Below, piece by piece: positions 1 through 7,841 of a DNA stretch of 64,000 bases. The position numbers were made by a program, and so were the translations under genes. The stretch is from MWDF01 sp964577435 (lineage in GTDB: Bacteria; Bacillota; DTU025; MWDF01), in NCBI GenBank assembly GCA_964577435.1, contig CAZNZD010000001.1, forward strand, positions 1-64,000. The letters run 5' to 3'. The notes under the pieces are model-generated. The model saw only the letters and a list, made by a program, of their open reading frames with translations, had not been told where the DNA came from and ran no database searches. How positions within the stretch are numbered: the first letter of the stretch is position 1; the number at the start of each line of letters is the position of its first letter.

Positions 1-212
1 ACTCCAAGTATGATCATCCCGCATGACTCTGCGATGTGCCTGTTGGAGGCGACCGCCGAACCTGTCTCGAGCGCTATCGCGTCGGACTTCTCCCTCCTGC
101 GGTTGTTGATAAGAAGCTCGGACGGGTCCAGCGCTTTAGCCGCCGCCCTAAGAAGCGGCCCTCCCATGTTGCCTGTTCCTATGAAACCTATCTTGCCGTT
201 TATCATACTCAT
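1..212 (-). CDS. proC: Pyrroline-5-carboxylate reductase, N-terminal part (cut by window edge)
   Basis: This is the first ~70 codons of an enzyme that would reduce pyrroline-5-carboxylate to proline with NAD(P)H, the last step of proline synthesis. The translation opens MSMINGKIGFIGTGNMGGP. The GFIGTGNMG stretch is the dinucleotide-binding Rossmann loop typical of ProC. The ATG at 212 overlaps the TGA of proA by one base (TGATG), so the two are probably translationally coupled. A second in-frame ATG at 206 is possible. The gene runs off the left edge, so the catalytic C-terminal half is not visible. The assignment rests on the Rossmann motif plus its place directly after proB-proA. Confidence 0.88.
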   Translation of the reverse strand, partial: MSMINGKIGFIGTGNMGGPLLRAAAKALDPSELLINNRRREKSDAIALETGSAVASNRHIAESCGMIILG

Positions 213-1468
213 CACCTTATCTGGCCGTCGCCGCGGATTATGTATTTGTATGTATTAAGCTCTCTAAGCCCCAGCGGCCCTCTTGCATGCAGCTTCTGAG
301 TCGAGATGCCCATCTCGCACCCCAGGCCGAACTCCCCGCCGTCGGTGAAGCGAGTCGAGGCGTTGACGTAGACCGCCGCGCTGTCCACTGCCGTCGTGAA
401 TGCCCTTGCCGCCTCGCCGTCTCCGGTCACTATGGCGTCGCTGTGCCCCGTGGAGTGCTCGGCGATGTGCCGGATCGCCTCATCGAGCGAACCGACCACC
501 TTGACAGCCAGGACATAGTCCAGGAATTCCGTATCGAAGTCGGCATCCCTAGCCGGAACCCCGGGTATGACTTTCAATGAGGCTTCATCCAGCCTGAGCT
601 CGACGGGCCTCAGGCCCGCATGGCTTCTGTCCTGCACCAGGCTTCTTTGCAGCTTAGGCAGGAATTCCGAAGCGATGCTCTTATGCACAAGCAGGACCTC
701 CTCGGCGTTGCACACCGATGGGCGGCTCGCCTTCGCATTCTCGATTATCCTTAAGGCCATCGCCTGGTCGCAAACCTCGTCCACGTAGACGTGGCAGATG
801 CCCGTACCGGTCTGTATGCAGGGGACAAGGGCACCTTCGGTACAGGCTCTAATAAGCTCCGCCCCTCCGCGTGGAATCAGCAGGTCGACATAACCGACGC
901 CCTCCATGAGCTCCCTTGCGCTTGCGCGCGTGGTGTCCTGGACTAGCTGCACAAGGTCTGGGTCCAGCCCCGCGCCGGCAAGCCCGAACCTGAGCCTCTT
1001 CACTATCGCATCGACGGTGCGGAAAGCCTCCTTGCCGCCTCTTAAGATGCAGGAGTTGCCCGACTTCAAGGCGAGGGCGCAAGCGTCCGAGCTCACGTTC
1101 GGCCTGCTTTCGAATATGATCGCGACTACTCCGAATGGCACGCTTACCTTCTCTATCGTCATTCCGTTTGGGTGCCTGTGAGATTCCAGGACAACCCCAA
1201 CGGGGTCAGGAAGCTCCGCGACCTTGCGCATGCCATCGGCCATTGCCTCGATGCGCTCTGCCGTAAGGCTTAGCCTGTCCAGCATGACCACGGACATGGC
1301 ACTTCTTGCAGCCTCTATGTCCTCTGAGTTGGCTGCGAGAATCTCTTCCTTCCCATCAGACAGAGCGGAGGCCATCTTTCCCAGAGCCTCGTCCTTCATT
1401 GCCGAAGAGGCCCTCGCAAGTTCCGGCCATGCAGCCTTTGCCCTTCTCATGATCTCAAGGGTAGTCAT
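212..1468 (-). CDS. proA: Gamma-glutamyl phosphate reductase
   Basis: This cytosolic enzyme reduces gamma-glutamyl phosphate to glutamate-5-semialdehyde with NADPH, the second step of proline synthesis. The 418-residue product has the usual ProA length. It shows family landmarks: an aldehyde-dehydrogenase-type N half (IIFESRPNVSSDACALALKSGN), RGGKEA near residue 143, the catalytic-cysteine segment around RPSVCNAEEVLLVH, and a C-terminal FGLGCEMGISTQKLHARGP. It starts one base after the proB stop and overlaps the proC start, so proB-proA-proC looks like one transcript. A GGAAGG lies 9 nt upstream of the ATG. Confidence 0.97.
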   Translation of the reverse strand: MTTLEIMRRAKAAWPELARASSAMKDEALGKMASALSDGKEEILAANSEDIEAARSAMSVVMLDRLSLTAERIEAMADGMRKVAELPDPVGVVLESHRHPNGMTIEKVSVPFGVVAIIFESRPNVSSDACALALKSGNSCILRGGKEAFRTVDAIVKRLRFGLAGAGLDPDLVQLVQDTTRASARELMEGVGYVDLLIPRGGAELIRACTEGALVPCIQTGTGICHVYVDEVCDQAMALRIIENAKASRPSVCNAEEVLLVHKSIASEFLPKLQRSLVQDRSHAGLRPVELRLDEASLKVIPGVPARDADFDTEFLDYVLAVKVVGSLDEAIRHIAEHSTGHSDAIVTGDGEAARAFTTAVDSAAVYVNASTRFTDGGEFGLGCEMGISTQKLHARGPLGLRELNTYKYIIRGDGQIR

Positions 1469-1469
1469 A

Positions 1470-2240
1470 TCATCTAGCCTTCCTTACAAACCTGGTGCCG
1501 ACTTTTCCGCCGTCTATGATGTCGTAGAGCACATCCGGGTCATCTCCGTTTGCGATGACCATGTCGATGCCGGCGCTTGTCGCAATCTGTGCCGCCTTCA
1601 GCTTGGTCGTCATGCCGCCGGTGCCCAGCTCCGAACCTTTGCCCTCAGCCAGTGCCAGTATCTCGGGGGTGATCTCCTCAACGAGGGATATCATACTCGC
1701 CGAGGGGTCCTTCCTGGGATCTGCGCTGTAGAGGCCGTCAATATCGGAGAGGAGTATGAGAAGGTCGGAGCACGTCGCCTCGGCCACAACCGCCGACAGC
1801 GTGTCGTTGTCTCCTATGGATATCTCCTCTGTCGCGACAGTGTCGTTCTCGTTGATTATGGGCATCGCTCCGAGCTCAAGAAGCCTTGCCGCCGTGTTCT
1901 GAAAGTTCTTCCTGCGCTCTCCGTTTTCTATGTCTCCTCTTGTAAGCAGTATCTGGCCCACGGTATGCCTGTGCTCAGAGAACAGCTTGTCGTAGGCGTA
2001 CATCAGCTCGCATTGGCCTATTGCCGCTGCAGCCTGCTTGGTAGGCATATCCTTGGGGCGCTGCTTCATAAGGAGCTTCCCCATGCCCATGCTGATGGCG
2101 CCGGAGGAAACCAGGATAATGTCGTGTCCCATGTTCTTCAGGTCGCTTAGCACCTTGCACATCTTCTCCATGCGCCTGATGTTCAGCTGCCCTGTAGGAT
2201 GGGCTATCGTCGATGAACCTATCTTTACAGTGACTCTCAT
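1470..2240 (-). CDS. proB: Glutamate 5-kinase, short form without PUA domain
   Basis: This enzyme phosphorylates glutamate on its gamma-carboxyl to open proline synthesis. I place the start at the ATG at 2240 (product MRVTVKIGSSTIAHPTG, 256 aa). That is where the amino-acid-kinase fold begins, and an AGGAAAGG lies upstream; a longer reading to 2294 adds an unlikely charged leader. Family motifs visible are VSSGAISMGMGKL, the substrate segment INENDTVATEEISIGDND, SDIDGLYSADPR and GTGGMTTKLKAAQIA. The protein stops after the kinase domain, so the RNA-binding-like PUA domain of E. coli ProB (367 aa) is absent. Feedback inhibition by proline may therefore differ (inference). Confidence 0.95.
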   Translation of the reverse strand: MRVTVKIGSSTIAHPTGQLNIRRMEKMCKVLSDLKNMGHDIILVSSGAISMGMGKLLMKQRPKDMPTKQAAAAIGQCELMYAYDKLFSEHRHTVGQILLTRGDIENGERRKNFQNTAARLLELGAMPIINENDTVATEEISIGDNDTLSAVVAEATCSDLLILLSDIDGLYSADPRKDPSASMISLVEEITPEILALAEGKGSELGTGGMTTKLKAAQIATSAGIDMVIANGDDPDVLYDIIDGGKVGTRFVRKAR

Positions 2241-2602
2241 TCCGCTCTTCGCCTTTCCTCGCCGCTTGCCGTCCGGCAGTTCGCTTTCGCACACGGTTTG
2301 TGTATATAGGATGTATTGTAATACTCTCTGGCCTCATTTTCTACGATAAATGCAAATTTACAAAATATAGCTGCATACTGCCTCAGACATCCATCTGTCA
2401 TGGCCTTCAGGGGATGAAAAAGGCCTACGGAGTAATCCCCCGAAGGTCCCCTTCTACACGAATGCATTACTGATTTGAAAACAACCTGCCATTACATGAC
2501 CATCTCCAGCGATGCGCCTTGCGAGCGCTACGCAAAATGATCATGAGTCCGGGACCAATACGGTCTTCTTCCGCTTGTTGCGGCGTCTTCCGCATCTAAT
2601 CC
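2241..2602 (-). promoter_or_regulatory. proB leader region with a 14-bp hairpin (2402-2448)
   Basis: This 362-base stretch holds no convincing gene. It contains a long inverted repeat: arm 2402-2415 pairs with 2435-2448 (14 bp with two G-U type pairs on one strand) around a 19-nt loop. Neither strand shows a T-run after it, so it is not a textbook terminator. It lies in the likely 5' leader of proB, where an RNA structure controlling proline synthesis would be plausible. It matches no riboswitch class I can name. AT-rich sequence at 2310-2370 is the probable promoter zone. Confidence 0.35.
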
Positions 2603-3154
2603 CTACATCGGCTTGAGGTTCCTGTTCAGCCTGTCGACTATCCTCTCCAGCCGGGCCTTCCTGGTAGCATCCCCCTTCGCGTCAAAGTAGAATGCAGCAT
2701 AAGTCCTCTGAACCGAGGGAGGCATTGAAATCAGATTCGTATAAGCTGGCTCATGCCCGGCTATAAGCAGTTTCAGATCGTCAATCCTGCTATCCTCGAT
2801 GCGCTCGCGCCACGCCCCGTCCCAGGTGCCGTTCGCCTTCGCCCTATCAATTGCATCAAGCCCCGCCTTTGCCATCCTACCCTGCTTCATAAGGTCCTCA
2901 GCCAGTCTCCTGTTCTTGGCGGACCAGCTGCTTTTAGCCGCTCGGCGTGCGAAATACTTCTTGTACGCCGTTTCGCCGAGGCTATTCATCTTTCCGTCTA
3001 TCCAGCCGAAGCAGAGGGCCTCTTCCAACGCCTCAGCCGCACTTATCGTCTTCGGTCCGCCCCTTTTGCCTAAAAGAAGCCATATGCCGCCAGAGGCTTG
3101 GGAATGCGAAACCAGCCATTCCCTGAATGCCTCCCTTGTCCCGAATTCCAGCAT
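2603..3154 (-). CDS. YdeI/OmpD-associated family protein
   Basis: This is a cytosolic protein of about 183 aa resembling the YdeI/OmpD-associated family, whose biochemical role is poorly defined. Family features seen are FGTREAFREWLVSH followed by IWLLLGKR at the N-terminus, the core FGWIDGKM, a basic stretch ending KKYFARRAAKSSWSAKNRR, and GTWD. I chose the ATG at 3154 because the family normally begins close to the FREWL helix. A GTG at 3205 would add 17 residues. Neither has a strong ribosome-binding site. The C-terminal part (RTYAAFYFDAKGDATRKARLE) matches the usual lysine/arginine-rich tail. Confidence 0.75.
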   Translation of the reverse strand: MLEFGTREAFREWLVSHSQASGGIWLLLGKRGGPKTISAAEALEEALCFGWIDGKMNSLGETAYKKYFARRAAKSSWSAKNRRLAEDLMKQGRMAKAGLDAIDRAKANGTWDGAWRERIEDSRIDDLKLLIAGHEPAYTNLISMPPSVQRTYAAFYFDAKGDATRKARLERIVDRLNRNLKPM

Positions 3155-3250
3155 CTCAGCCAAAATGCGCACCTCTTCTCGAACAGCCGTGGCCTTGCCT
3201 TCCACAATGCAGATGGCAGCAAGAAACTACCTGATTAGGGCCAGCTGCGA

Positions 3251-3790
3251 TTACCATGAGCCTCTTATGATAATCCTTTCCATGAGAGCTACCAGGGCTG
3301 TTGTGATTACATTCGCGATGATTATCGACCTGCTAAGCACCCGCATGTCCTTCACCGCCCACCTCATGCTGAAATAGACGACCGGATACTCGCAGACCAG
3401 CATAAGAATCAGGCTCATTGGTCTGATTATATAGAAAGGACCCTTTGAGATCGCCCACGACAGGGCCTCCGAGCTATCCCTCCCGTATACTCTGACTGCT
3501 TCCAGAGCCAGCGAGGCATATGGCAGGATGTACGAGACCATATTGGCGGCAACAATCGAGGCCGCCCCGATAAGCAGCATGACTGCTTTCCTCGGCACTT
3601 TACCATGGATGACTATTATGCCGAGCTCTATGGAAATCGTAAGCACCACCGCTATCGGCAACAGGCTCGTGGGGTCGTCGCCAAGCCAGTGCCAGGAGGA
3701 GTTGGCGGAAGCCGCCGCCGGCAAGAGCAATGCCGGAGGCACCGCTTTACAAGCGGCGCTCCTCATCCTTTTTGTTGCTCGGAATCTCAC
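3251..3790 (-). CDS. Unrecognised membrane protein (about 5 helices)
   Basis: This is a hydrophobic protein of about 179 residues that I cannot assign to a named family. I chose the GTG at 3790 because GGAGG (3799-3803 on this strand) sits 8 nt upstream. Visible hydrophobic segments are an N-terminal signal or anchor helix (ACKAVPPALLLPAAASA), LLPIAVVLTISIELGIIVI, AVMLLIGAASIVAANMVSYIL, IIRPMSLILMLVCEYPVVYF and SIIIANVITTALVALMERIII. It sits between the peptide-importer operon and the YdeI-like gene, all on the minus strand. No catalytic motif is evident. Confidence 0.6.
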   Translation of the reverse strand: MRFRATKRMRSAACKAVPPALLLPAAASANSSWHWLGDDPTSLLPIAVVLTISIELGIIVIHGKVPRKAVMLLIGAASIVAANMVSYILPYASLALEAVRVYGRDSSEALSWAISKGPFYIIRPMSLILMLVCEYPVVYFSMRWAVKDMRVLSRSIIIANVITTALVALMERIIIRGSW

Positions 3791-3926
3791 TTCATCGACC
3801 TCCATTAGAAGCGTGCTCACCAATAACCGCGGCGCTAGCCGCAGGACCGGCAATTGCGAAAGGAGGCCAGGTTACTACAGGCTACTTATCTGAGACTGCC
3901 GATGCCGGAGTGATCTAGGCGCAATC

Positions 3927-4913
3927 CTACCTGTCCAGACCCACCAGATGGCACCAGACCGAACGCCCGCCCTCAGTCCTTGTCTCAGGGGGAGCCTCTT
4001 TGGAGCACACCGGCATCGCGAAGCGGCACCTCGGGTGGAACCTGCATCCTGAAGGAGGATTAAGCGGACTTGGGACCTCCCCTCCGAGAAGCGCCCTCCT
4101 CTGTTTTCTTGAGGGGTCGAACCCCGGCACTGCGGCAAGCAGGGCGCTCGTGTAAGGATGCTTCGGGTCGTTGAAGATCGTGTCTGTCGGGCCGATTTCG
4201 ACCAGCTTGCCCAGATACATGACCGCGACCCTGTCGCTTACGTGCTTCACCAGCGCAAGGTTATGGGCTATGAACAGGTATGTCAGCCCCAGCCTCTCCT
4301 GCAGCTCAGTAAGCAGGTTGATTATGTGCGCGTGGACGGAGACGTCGAGCGAGGACACCGGCTCGTCGCAGACGATGAATTCAGGCTCAAGGGCAAGCGC
4401 CCTTGCGATTCCTATCCTCTGCCTCTGCCCTCCCGAGAACTGGTCGGCAAGGCAGCTGGAGTCGCACTCGGTAAGCCCCACAAGGCTTAGAAGCCCCTCG
4501 GCCTTCTTCCGGATCTCATCCCTGCCGCCGCGCCTGTTCACAAGAAGCGGCTCCTCAACGATCTCGGCTGCTGTTAGCCTCGGAGAGAGCGAGGAGTAGG
4601 GGTCCTGGAATATCATCTGGGTGGAAAGCCTGGTCTTTCTCAGTTCCTTGGGCGGAAGCGAGGCAATATCCGTGCCCTTGAACATGATGCTTCCCGATGT
4701 TGGGTCAATAAGCCTAAGGAGCATGTTGGCAAGGGTGGTCTTGCCGCAGCCGCTTTCTCCCACCAGGCCCAGAGTCTCTCCCTTATAGATGTCGAACGAC
4801 ACGTCATGGACCGCGCTTACGTACCCTGACGGCTTGAAGAGGGCGCCGGCCCAGACGGGGAACTCCTTCGTAAGCCCCCTTATCTCGAACATGGCCTTAT
4901 CCGGTTGGTTCAT
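3927..4913 (-). CDS. Peptide ABC transporter ATP-binding protein (OppF/DppF type)
   Basis: This is the second ATPase subunit of a peptide/nickel-type importer and acts at the inner face of the cytoplasmic membrane. The 328-residue product has Walker A GESGCGKTTL, Q-loop MIFQDPYSSLSPR, signature FSGGQRQRIGIARAL, Walker B EFIVCDEPVSSLD and the H-loop FIAHNL. It ends with the C-terminal oligopeptide-transporter extension, with cysteines in GCRFHPRCRFAMPVC typical of the Opp/Dpp family and likely to bind a metal or Fe-S centre. The start overlaps the upstream ATPase stop by four bases and has GGAGG 9 nt upstream. It is the last gene of a binding-protein, permease, permease, ATPase, ATPase operon. 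Confidence 0.95.
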   Translation of the reverse strand: MNQPDKAMFEIRGLTKEFPVWAGALFKPSGYVSAVHDVSFDIYKGETLGLVGESGCGKTTLANMLLRLIDPTSGSIMFKGTDIASLPPKELRKTRLSTQMIFQDPYSSLSPRLTAAEIVEEPLLVNRRGGRDEIRKKAEGLLSLVGLTECDSSCLADQFSGGQRQRIGIARALALEPEFIVCDEPVSSLDVSVHAHIINLLTELQERLGLTYLFIAHNLALVKHVSDRVAVMYLGKLVEIGPTDTIFNDPKHPYTSALLAAVPGFDPSRKQRRALLGGEVPSPLNPPSGCRFHPRCRFAMPVCSKEAPPETRTEGGRSVWCHLVGLDR

Positions 4914-5923
4914 TCAAGGCCACCTCCGTCCCCGTACAGGAGGCACCTGACCGCCCTGTCGCCCTTTCTTATCAGCTCCGGGTGGGTTATATGGCACATC
5001 GCGAACGCCTTCTCGCACCTGGGCTCGAACCTGCATCCCTTAGCCCTTTCGGACGGATGAGGCACGGTCCCCGGTATCTGGTAGAGCTTATCCCCCTTGC
5101 CGCCCGTAAGCTTGGGCATCGCCCTCATGAGCCCCTCGGTGTATGGGTGCCATGGGTCCTTGAACAGGGCTTCAACGGGGGCTTCCTCTACTATCTCCCC
5201 GCAGTACATGACTATGACCCTGGAGGCCGTCTCCGCAACCACTGCGAAGTCGTGGGTCACAAGGAGAAGCGCCATCCCCATCTCCTGCTGTATGCGCTCC
5301 ATCAGGTCCAGAACCTGTGCCTGTATCGTGACGTCCAGCGCCGTCGTAGGCTCGTCAGCGATAAGAAGCGCCGGTTTCAGCGCCACTGCCATGGCGATTA
5401 GCACCCTCTGCCTCATTCCTCCGGAAAGCTGGTGCGGAAACTCCGCGCACCTTCTCTCGGGCTCCGGTATCCCGACTTTTCCAAGCATCTCGCAGGCCGC
5501 CCTCTTCGCGTCCGCCTCGCCCATCTTCCGGTGTATGCGGAACACCTCGGCCACCTGGTCGCCCACGGTGAGCACGGGGTTAAGCGCGGTCATGGGGTCC
5601 TGGAAGATCATGCTGACCCTGTCCCCCCTGATGGCCTGAAGCGCGGCCTCTCCGGTAAGCTGCAGCTCCTTGCCCTCGAACTCGAGCTTTTCAGCCCCTG
5701 AGCAGCCTGGTATATCGAGAAGCCTCATTATCGAAAGCGCGGTGATGCTCTTGCCGCAGCCGGATTCTCCGACAAGCGCCACGGACTCGCCGCTGCCTAT
5801 CCTCAAGTCCACGCCCGTCACGACGGGCATATAGCCTCTTTCGGTGGCGAAGCCGACATGGAGGTTTCTTATATCCAGGAGGGTGCGCGCCTCGTTCGCA
5901 TCTTGGGCCTCACTTCGCGTCAA
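4910..5923 (-). CDS. Peptide ABC transporter ATP-binding protein (OppD/DppD type)
   Basis: This is the first ATPase of the same importer. Motifs are Walker A GESGCGKSITAL, Q-loop MIFQDPMTALNP, signature LSGGMRQRVLIAMAV, Walker B LLIADEPTTALD and H-loop LLVTHD, then the oligopeptide-transporter C-terminal domain with GCRFEPRCEKAFAMC. I place the start at the TTG at 5923 because GGAGG at 5932-5936 is 8 nt upstream. The GTG at 5932 overlaps that Shine-Dalgarno and is unlikely. The gene overlaps the end of the upstream permease and the start of the next ATPase, consistent with tight coupling. Confidence 0.94.
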   Translation of the reverse strand: MTRSEAQDANEARTLLDIRNLHVGFATERGYMPVVTGVDLRIGSGESVALVGESGCGKSITALSIMRLLDIPGCSGAEKLEFEGKELQLTGEAALQAIRGDRVSMIFQDPMTALNPVLTVGDQVAEVFRIHRKMGEADAKRAACEMLGKVGIPEPERRCAEFPHQLSGGMRQRVLIAMAVALKPALLIADEPTTALDVTIQAQVLDLMERIQQEMGMALLLVTHDFAVVAETASRVIVMYCGEIVEEAPVEALFKDPWHPYTEGLMRAMPKLTGGKGDKLYQIPGTVPHPSERAKGCRFEPRCEKAFAMCHITHPELIRKGDRAVRCLLYGDGGGLE

Positions 5924-6845
5924 CTGCGCCACCTCCCTCCGGTTTTACCGGCACAGGGCAGAAGCCCTTATCGCCGGCGAGCTTGCCGTACAGCTTCTGC
6001 ATAAGCCTCATGCGCCTTACCCTTGGGTTCACTATCTCCTCGAGAGCGTAGCCCACAAGCATGAAGCCTATCACTGTCACGAAGATGGCAAGGCCGGGTG
6101 GAAGAACCCACCACCAGGCCTTCAGCAGAAGCCCATGGTTGGCCTGCGCTTCGAATAGCATCTTCCCCCAGCTGATCGCCTTCGGGTCGCCGAAGCCCAG
6201 GAAGCTTAAGCCCGCCTCGGCCACCATCACCCCTGCCGCGGAAAGGACCCCCGACACGATCAAAAGGGGGGATATCTCGGGCAGTATGTGCCTGAACATG
6301 ACGTAGGGCCTGCTTGCCGCGGCCAGTTCCGCCGCTGTTATGTACTTCTGGCTCTTTAAGCTAAGCACCTGTGCCCTTATGGTCCTTGCCATGCCGGTCC
6401 AGCCCAGAAGGGTGAATATGATGATTATCATGTAGAACTGCGTGCCGACGTAGGTTGCTATCAATATCATGAGGGGAAGGGATGGGATCGTCATCATGAC
6501 GTCCACCATCCTCATGATGATCGTGTCGAACCAGCCTCCGAGGTAGCCTGCCATCATTCCCAGGACAGCACCAAGAAGAGTTGAGCTGATTCCGGTGATC
6601 AGGCCGACGATGAGGGAGATGCGGGCGCCGTACATGAGCTTAGCCAGGATGTCGTTTCCTACGTGGTCGGTGCCCAGCAGATGCACCGCAGAGGGTGCAA
6701 GCCTCGGCATATCCCTGTCGAAAAGGTCATAGGGGTTATAGGGCGCGATGAGGCTCGCCAATGCCGCTATGAGCGACACCGCGACTACGATTATTAGCCC
6801 TACTCTTCCCGTGGGGTGCGATATTAGGCCTTTCAGCAGTTTCAT
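5910..6845 (-). CDS. Peptide ABC transporter permease (OppC/DppC type)
   Basis: This is one of the two membrane subunits of the importer, 311 aa. It has the N-terminal helix and periplasmic segment of OppC proteins, LLGTDHVGNDILAKLMYGARISL as the entry to the transmembrane domain, and the coupling-loop region YITAAELAAASRPYVMFRHILPEISPLLI that contacts the ATPase. After the usual domain it carries a charged tail of roughly 35 residues (NPRVRRMRLMQKLYG onward) that is longer than in E. coli OppC. The start follows a G-rich Shine-Dalgarno. Confidence 0.93.
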   Translation of the reverse strand: MKLLKGLISHPTGRVGLIIVVAVSLIAALASLIAPYNPYDLFDRDMPRLAPSAVHLLGTDHVGNDILAKLMYGARISLIVGLITGISSTLLGAVLGMMAGYLGGWFDTIIMRMVDVMMTIPSLPLMILIATYVGTQFYMIIIIFTLLGWTGMARTIRAQVLSLKSQKYITAAELAAASRPYVMFRHILPEISPLLIVSGVLSAAGVMVAEAGLSFLGFGDPKAISWGKMLFEAQANHGLLLKAWWWVLPPGLAIFVTVIGFMLVGYALEEIVNPRVRRMRLMQKLYGKLAGDKGFCPVPVKPEGGGAVDAK

Positions 6846-6857
6846 TCAGCGCACCCC

Positions 6858-7826
6858 CTATTCCAGCTTCACGCGCGGGTCGAGCCGCGCGTAGACAAGG
6901 TCCGTCAGGAAATTCGCGGTTATGGTAACAGTCGCGAGTATGAGCATTACCCCCTGCATGAGGGGATAATCGAAGCTCCTGGACGCCTCTATCATGAGAA
7001 GGCCCATGCCATCCCAGGAGAATATTGTCTCGATGACGACTGCTCCTCCGACAAGCCCCGCAAGGTTCATACCGATGCTCGTGACCAGAGGCAGCGTCGC
7101 ATTCCTGAAAGCGTGCTTGTAGAGGACGGCCGCGGGGGATGCGCCCTTTGCCCTGGCTGTCCTTATGAAGTCCTGGCCGATTACCCTGACCATGCTGTTT
7201 CTAACCAGCACCGCATAGCTTATTATCCCCGGGACGGCCATCGTTGTGACCGGCATGATCGCATGTTTCGCGACACTCGCGATCATCTCCCAGCTCATCA
7301 TCTGAAGGCCCCGGTCCATCATGCCAAAGGGCGGCAGCCACCTCAGAGTGAAGCCGAAGATGAGGATGAGCACCATGGCAAACCAGAAGCTGGGTATGGC
7401 GGTCATGACGATAGCCGCTGACAGCAGGGCGGAGTCGGCGAAGCGGCCCCTCCTCCAAGCGGCATATGACCCATATAGTATCCCGCCCAGTATGGATATG
7501 AGCTTAGCCGAGACGGTCAGCACCAAAGTCCAGGGAATCTTGCCGGCAATTACATCTATCACCGGCCTTCGGTAGGCGAACGACACGCCTAGGTTTCCCT
7601 TGGCCAGCTCCTTCAAGTATACGAAGAACTGCTCGATTAGCGGCTTATCTAGGCCATACTGCGCCCTTATCTCCTGCTTCATCTCGGGGCTTAGCCTCGG
7701 GTCCTCCACAAGGTGCTTGGCGGGGTCTCCCGACACCACCCTGGGGAGGAAGAAGTTCAGGGTCAGCACTATGGCCATGATAAGGGCCATCTGTGCGAGC
7801 CGTTTCACGAAATAGGCTAAGCTCAT
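6858..7826 (-). CDS. Peptide ABC transporter permease (OppB/DppB type)
   Basis: This 322-residue membrane protein forms the translocation pore with the neighbouring OppC-type subunit. Typical OppB features are the N-terminal helix (LAYFVKRLAQMALIMAIVLTLNFFLPR), GDPAKHL, a cytoplasmic YGLDKPLIEQFFVYL and the coupling segment DFIRTARAKGASPAAVLYKHAFRNATLPL followed by GGAVVIETIFSWDGMG. The ATG has AGGAGGG a few bases upstream. The gene lies 15 nt after the binding-protein gene and 12 nt before oppC. Confidence 0.94.
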   Translation of the reverse strand: MSLAYFVKRLAQMALIMAIVLTLNFFLPRVVSGDPAKHLVEDPRLSPEMKQEIRAQYGLDKPLIEQFFVYLKELAKGNLGVSFAYRRPVIDVIAGKIPWTLVLTVSAKLISILGGILYGSYAAWRRGRFADSALLSAAIVMTAIPSFWFAMVLILIFGFTLRWLPPFGMMDRGLQMMSWEMIASVAKHAIMPVTTMAVPGIISYAVLVRNSMVRVIGQDFIRTARAKGASPAAVLYKHAFRNATLPLVTSIGMNLAGLVGGAVVIETIFSWDGMGLLMIEASRSFDYPLMQGVMLILATVTITANFLTDLVYARLDPRVKLE

Positions 7827-7841
7827 CTGCCCTCCTGAATG

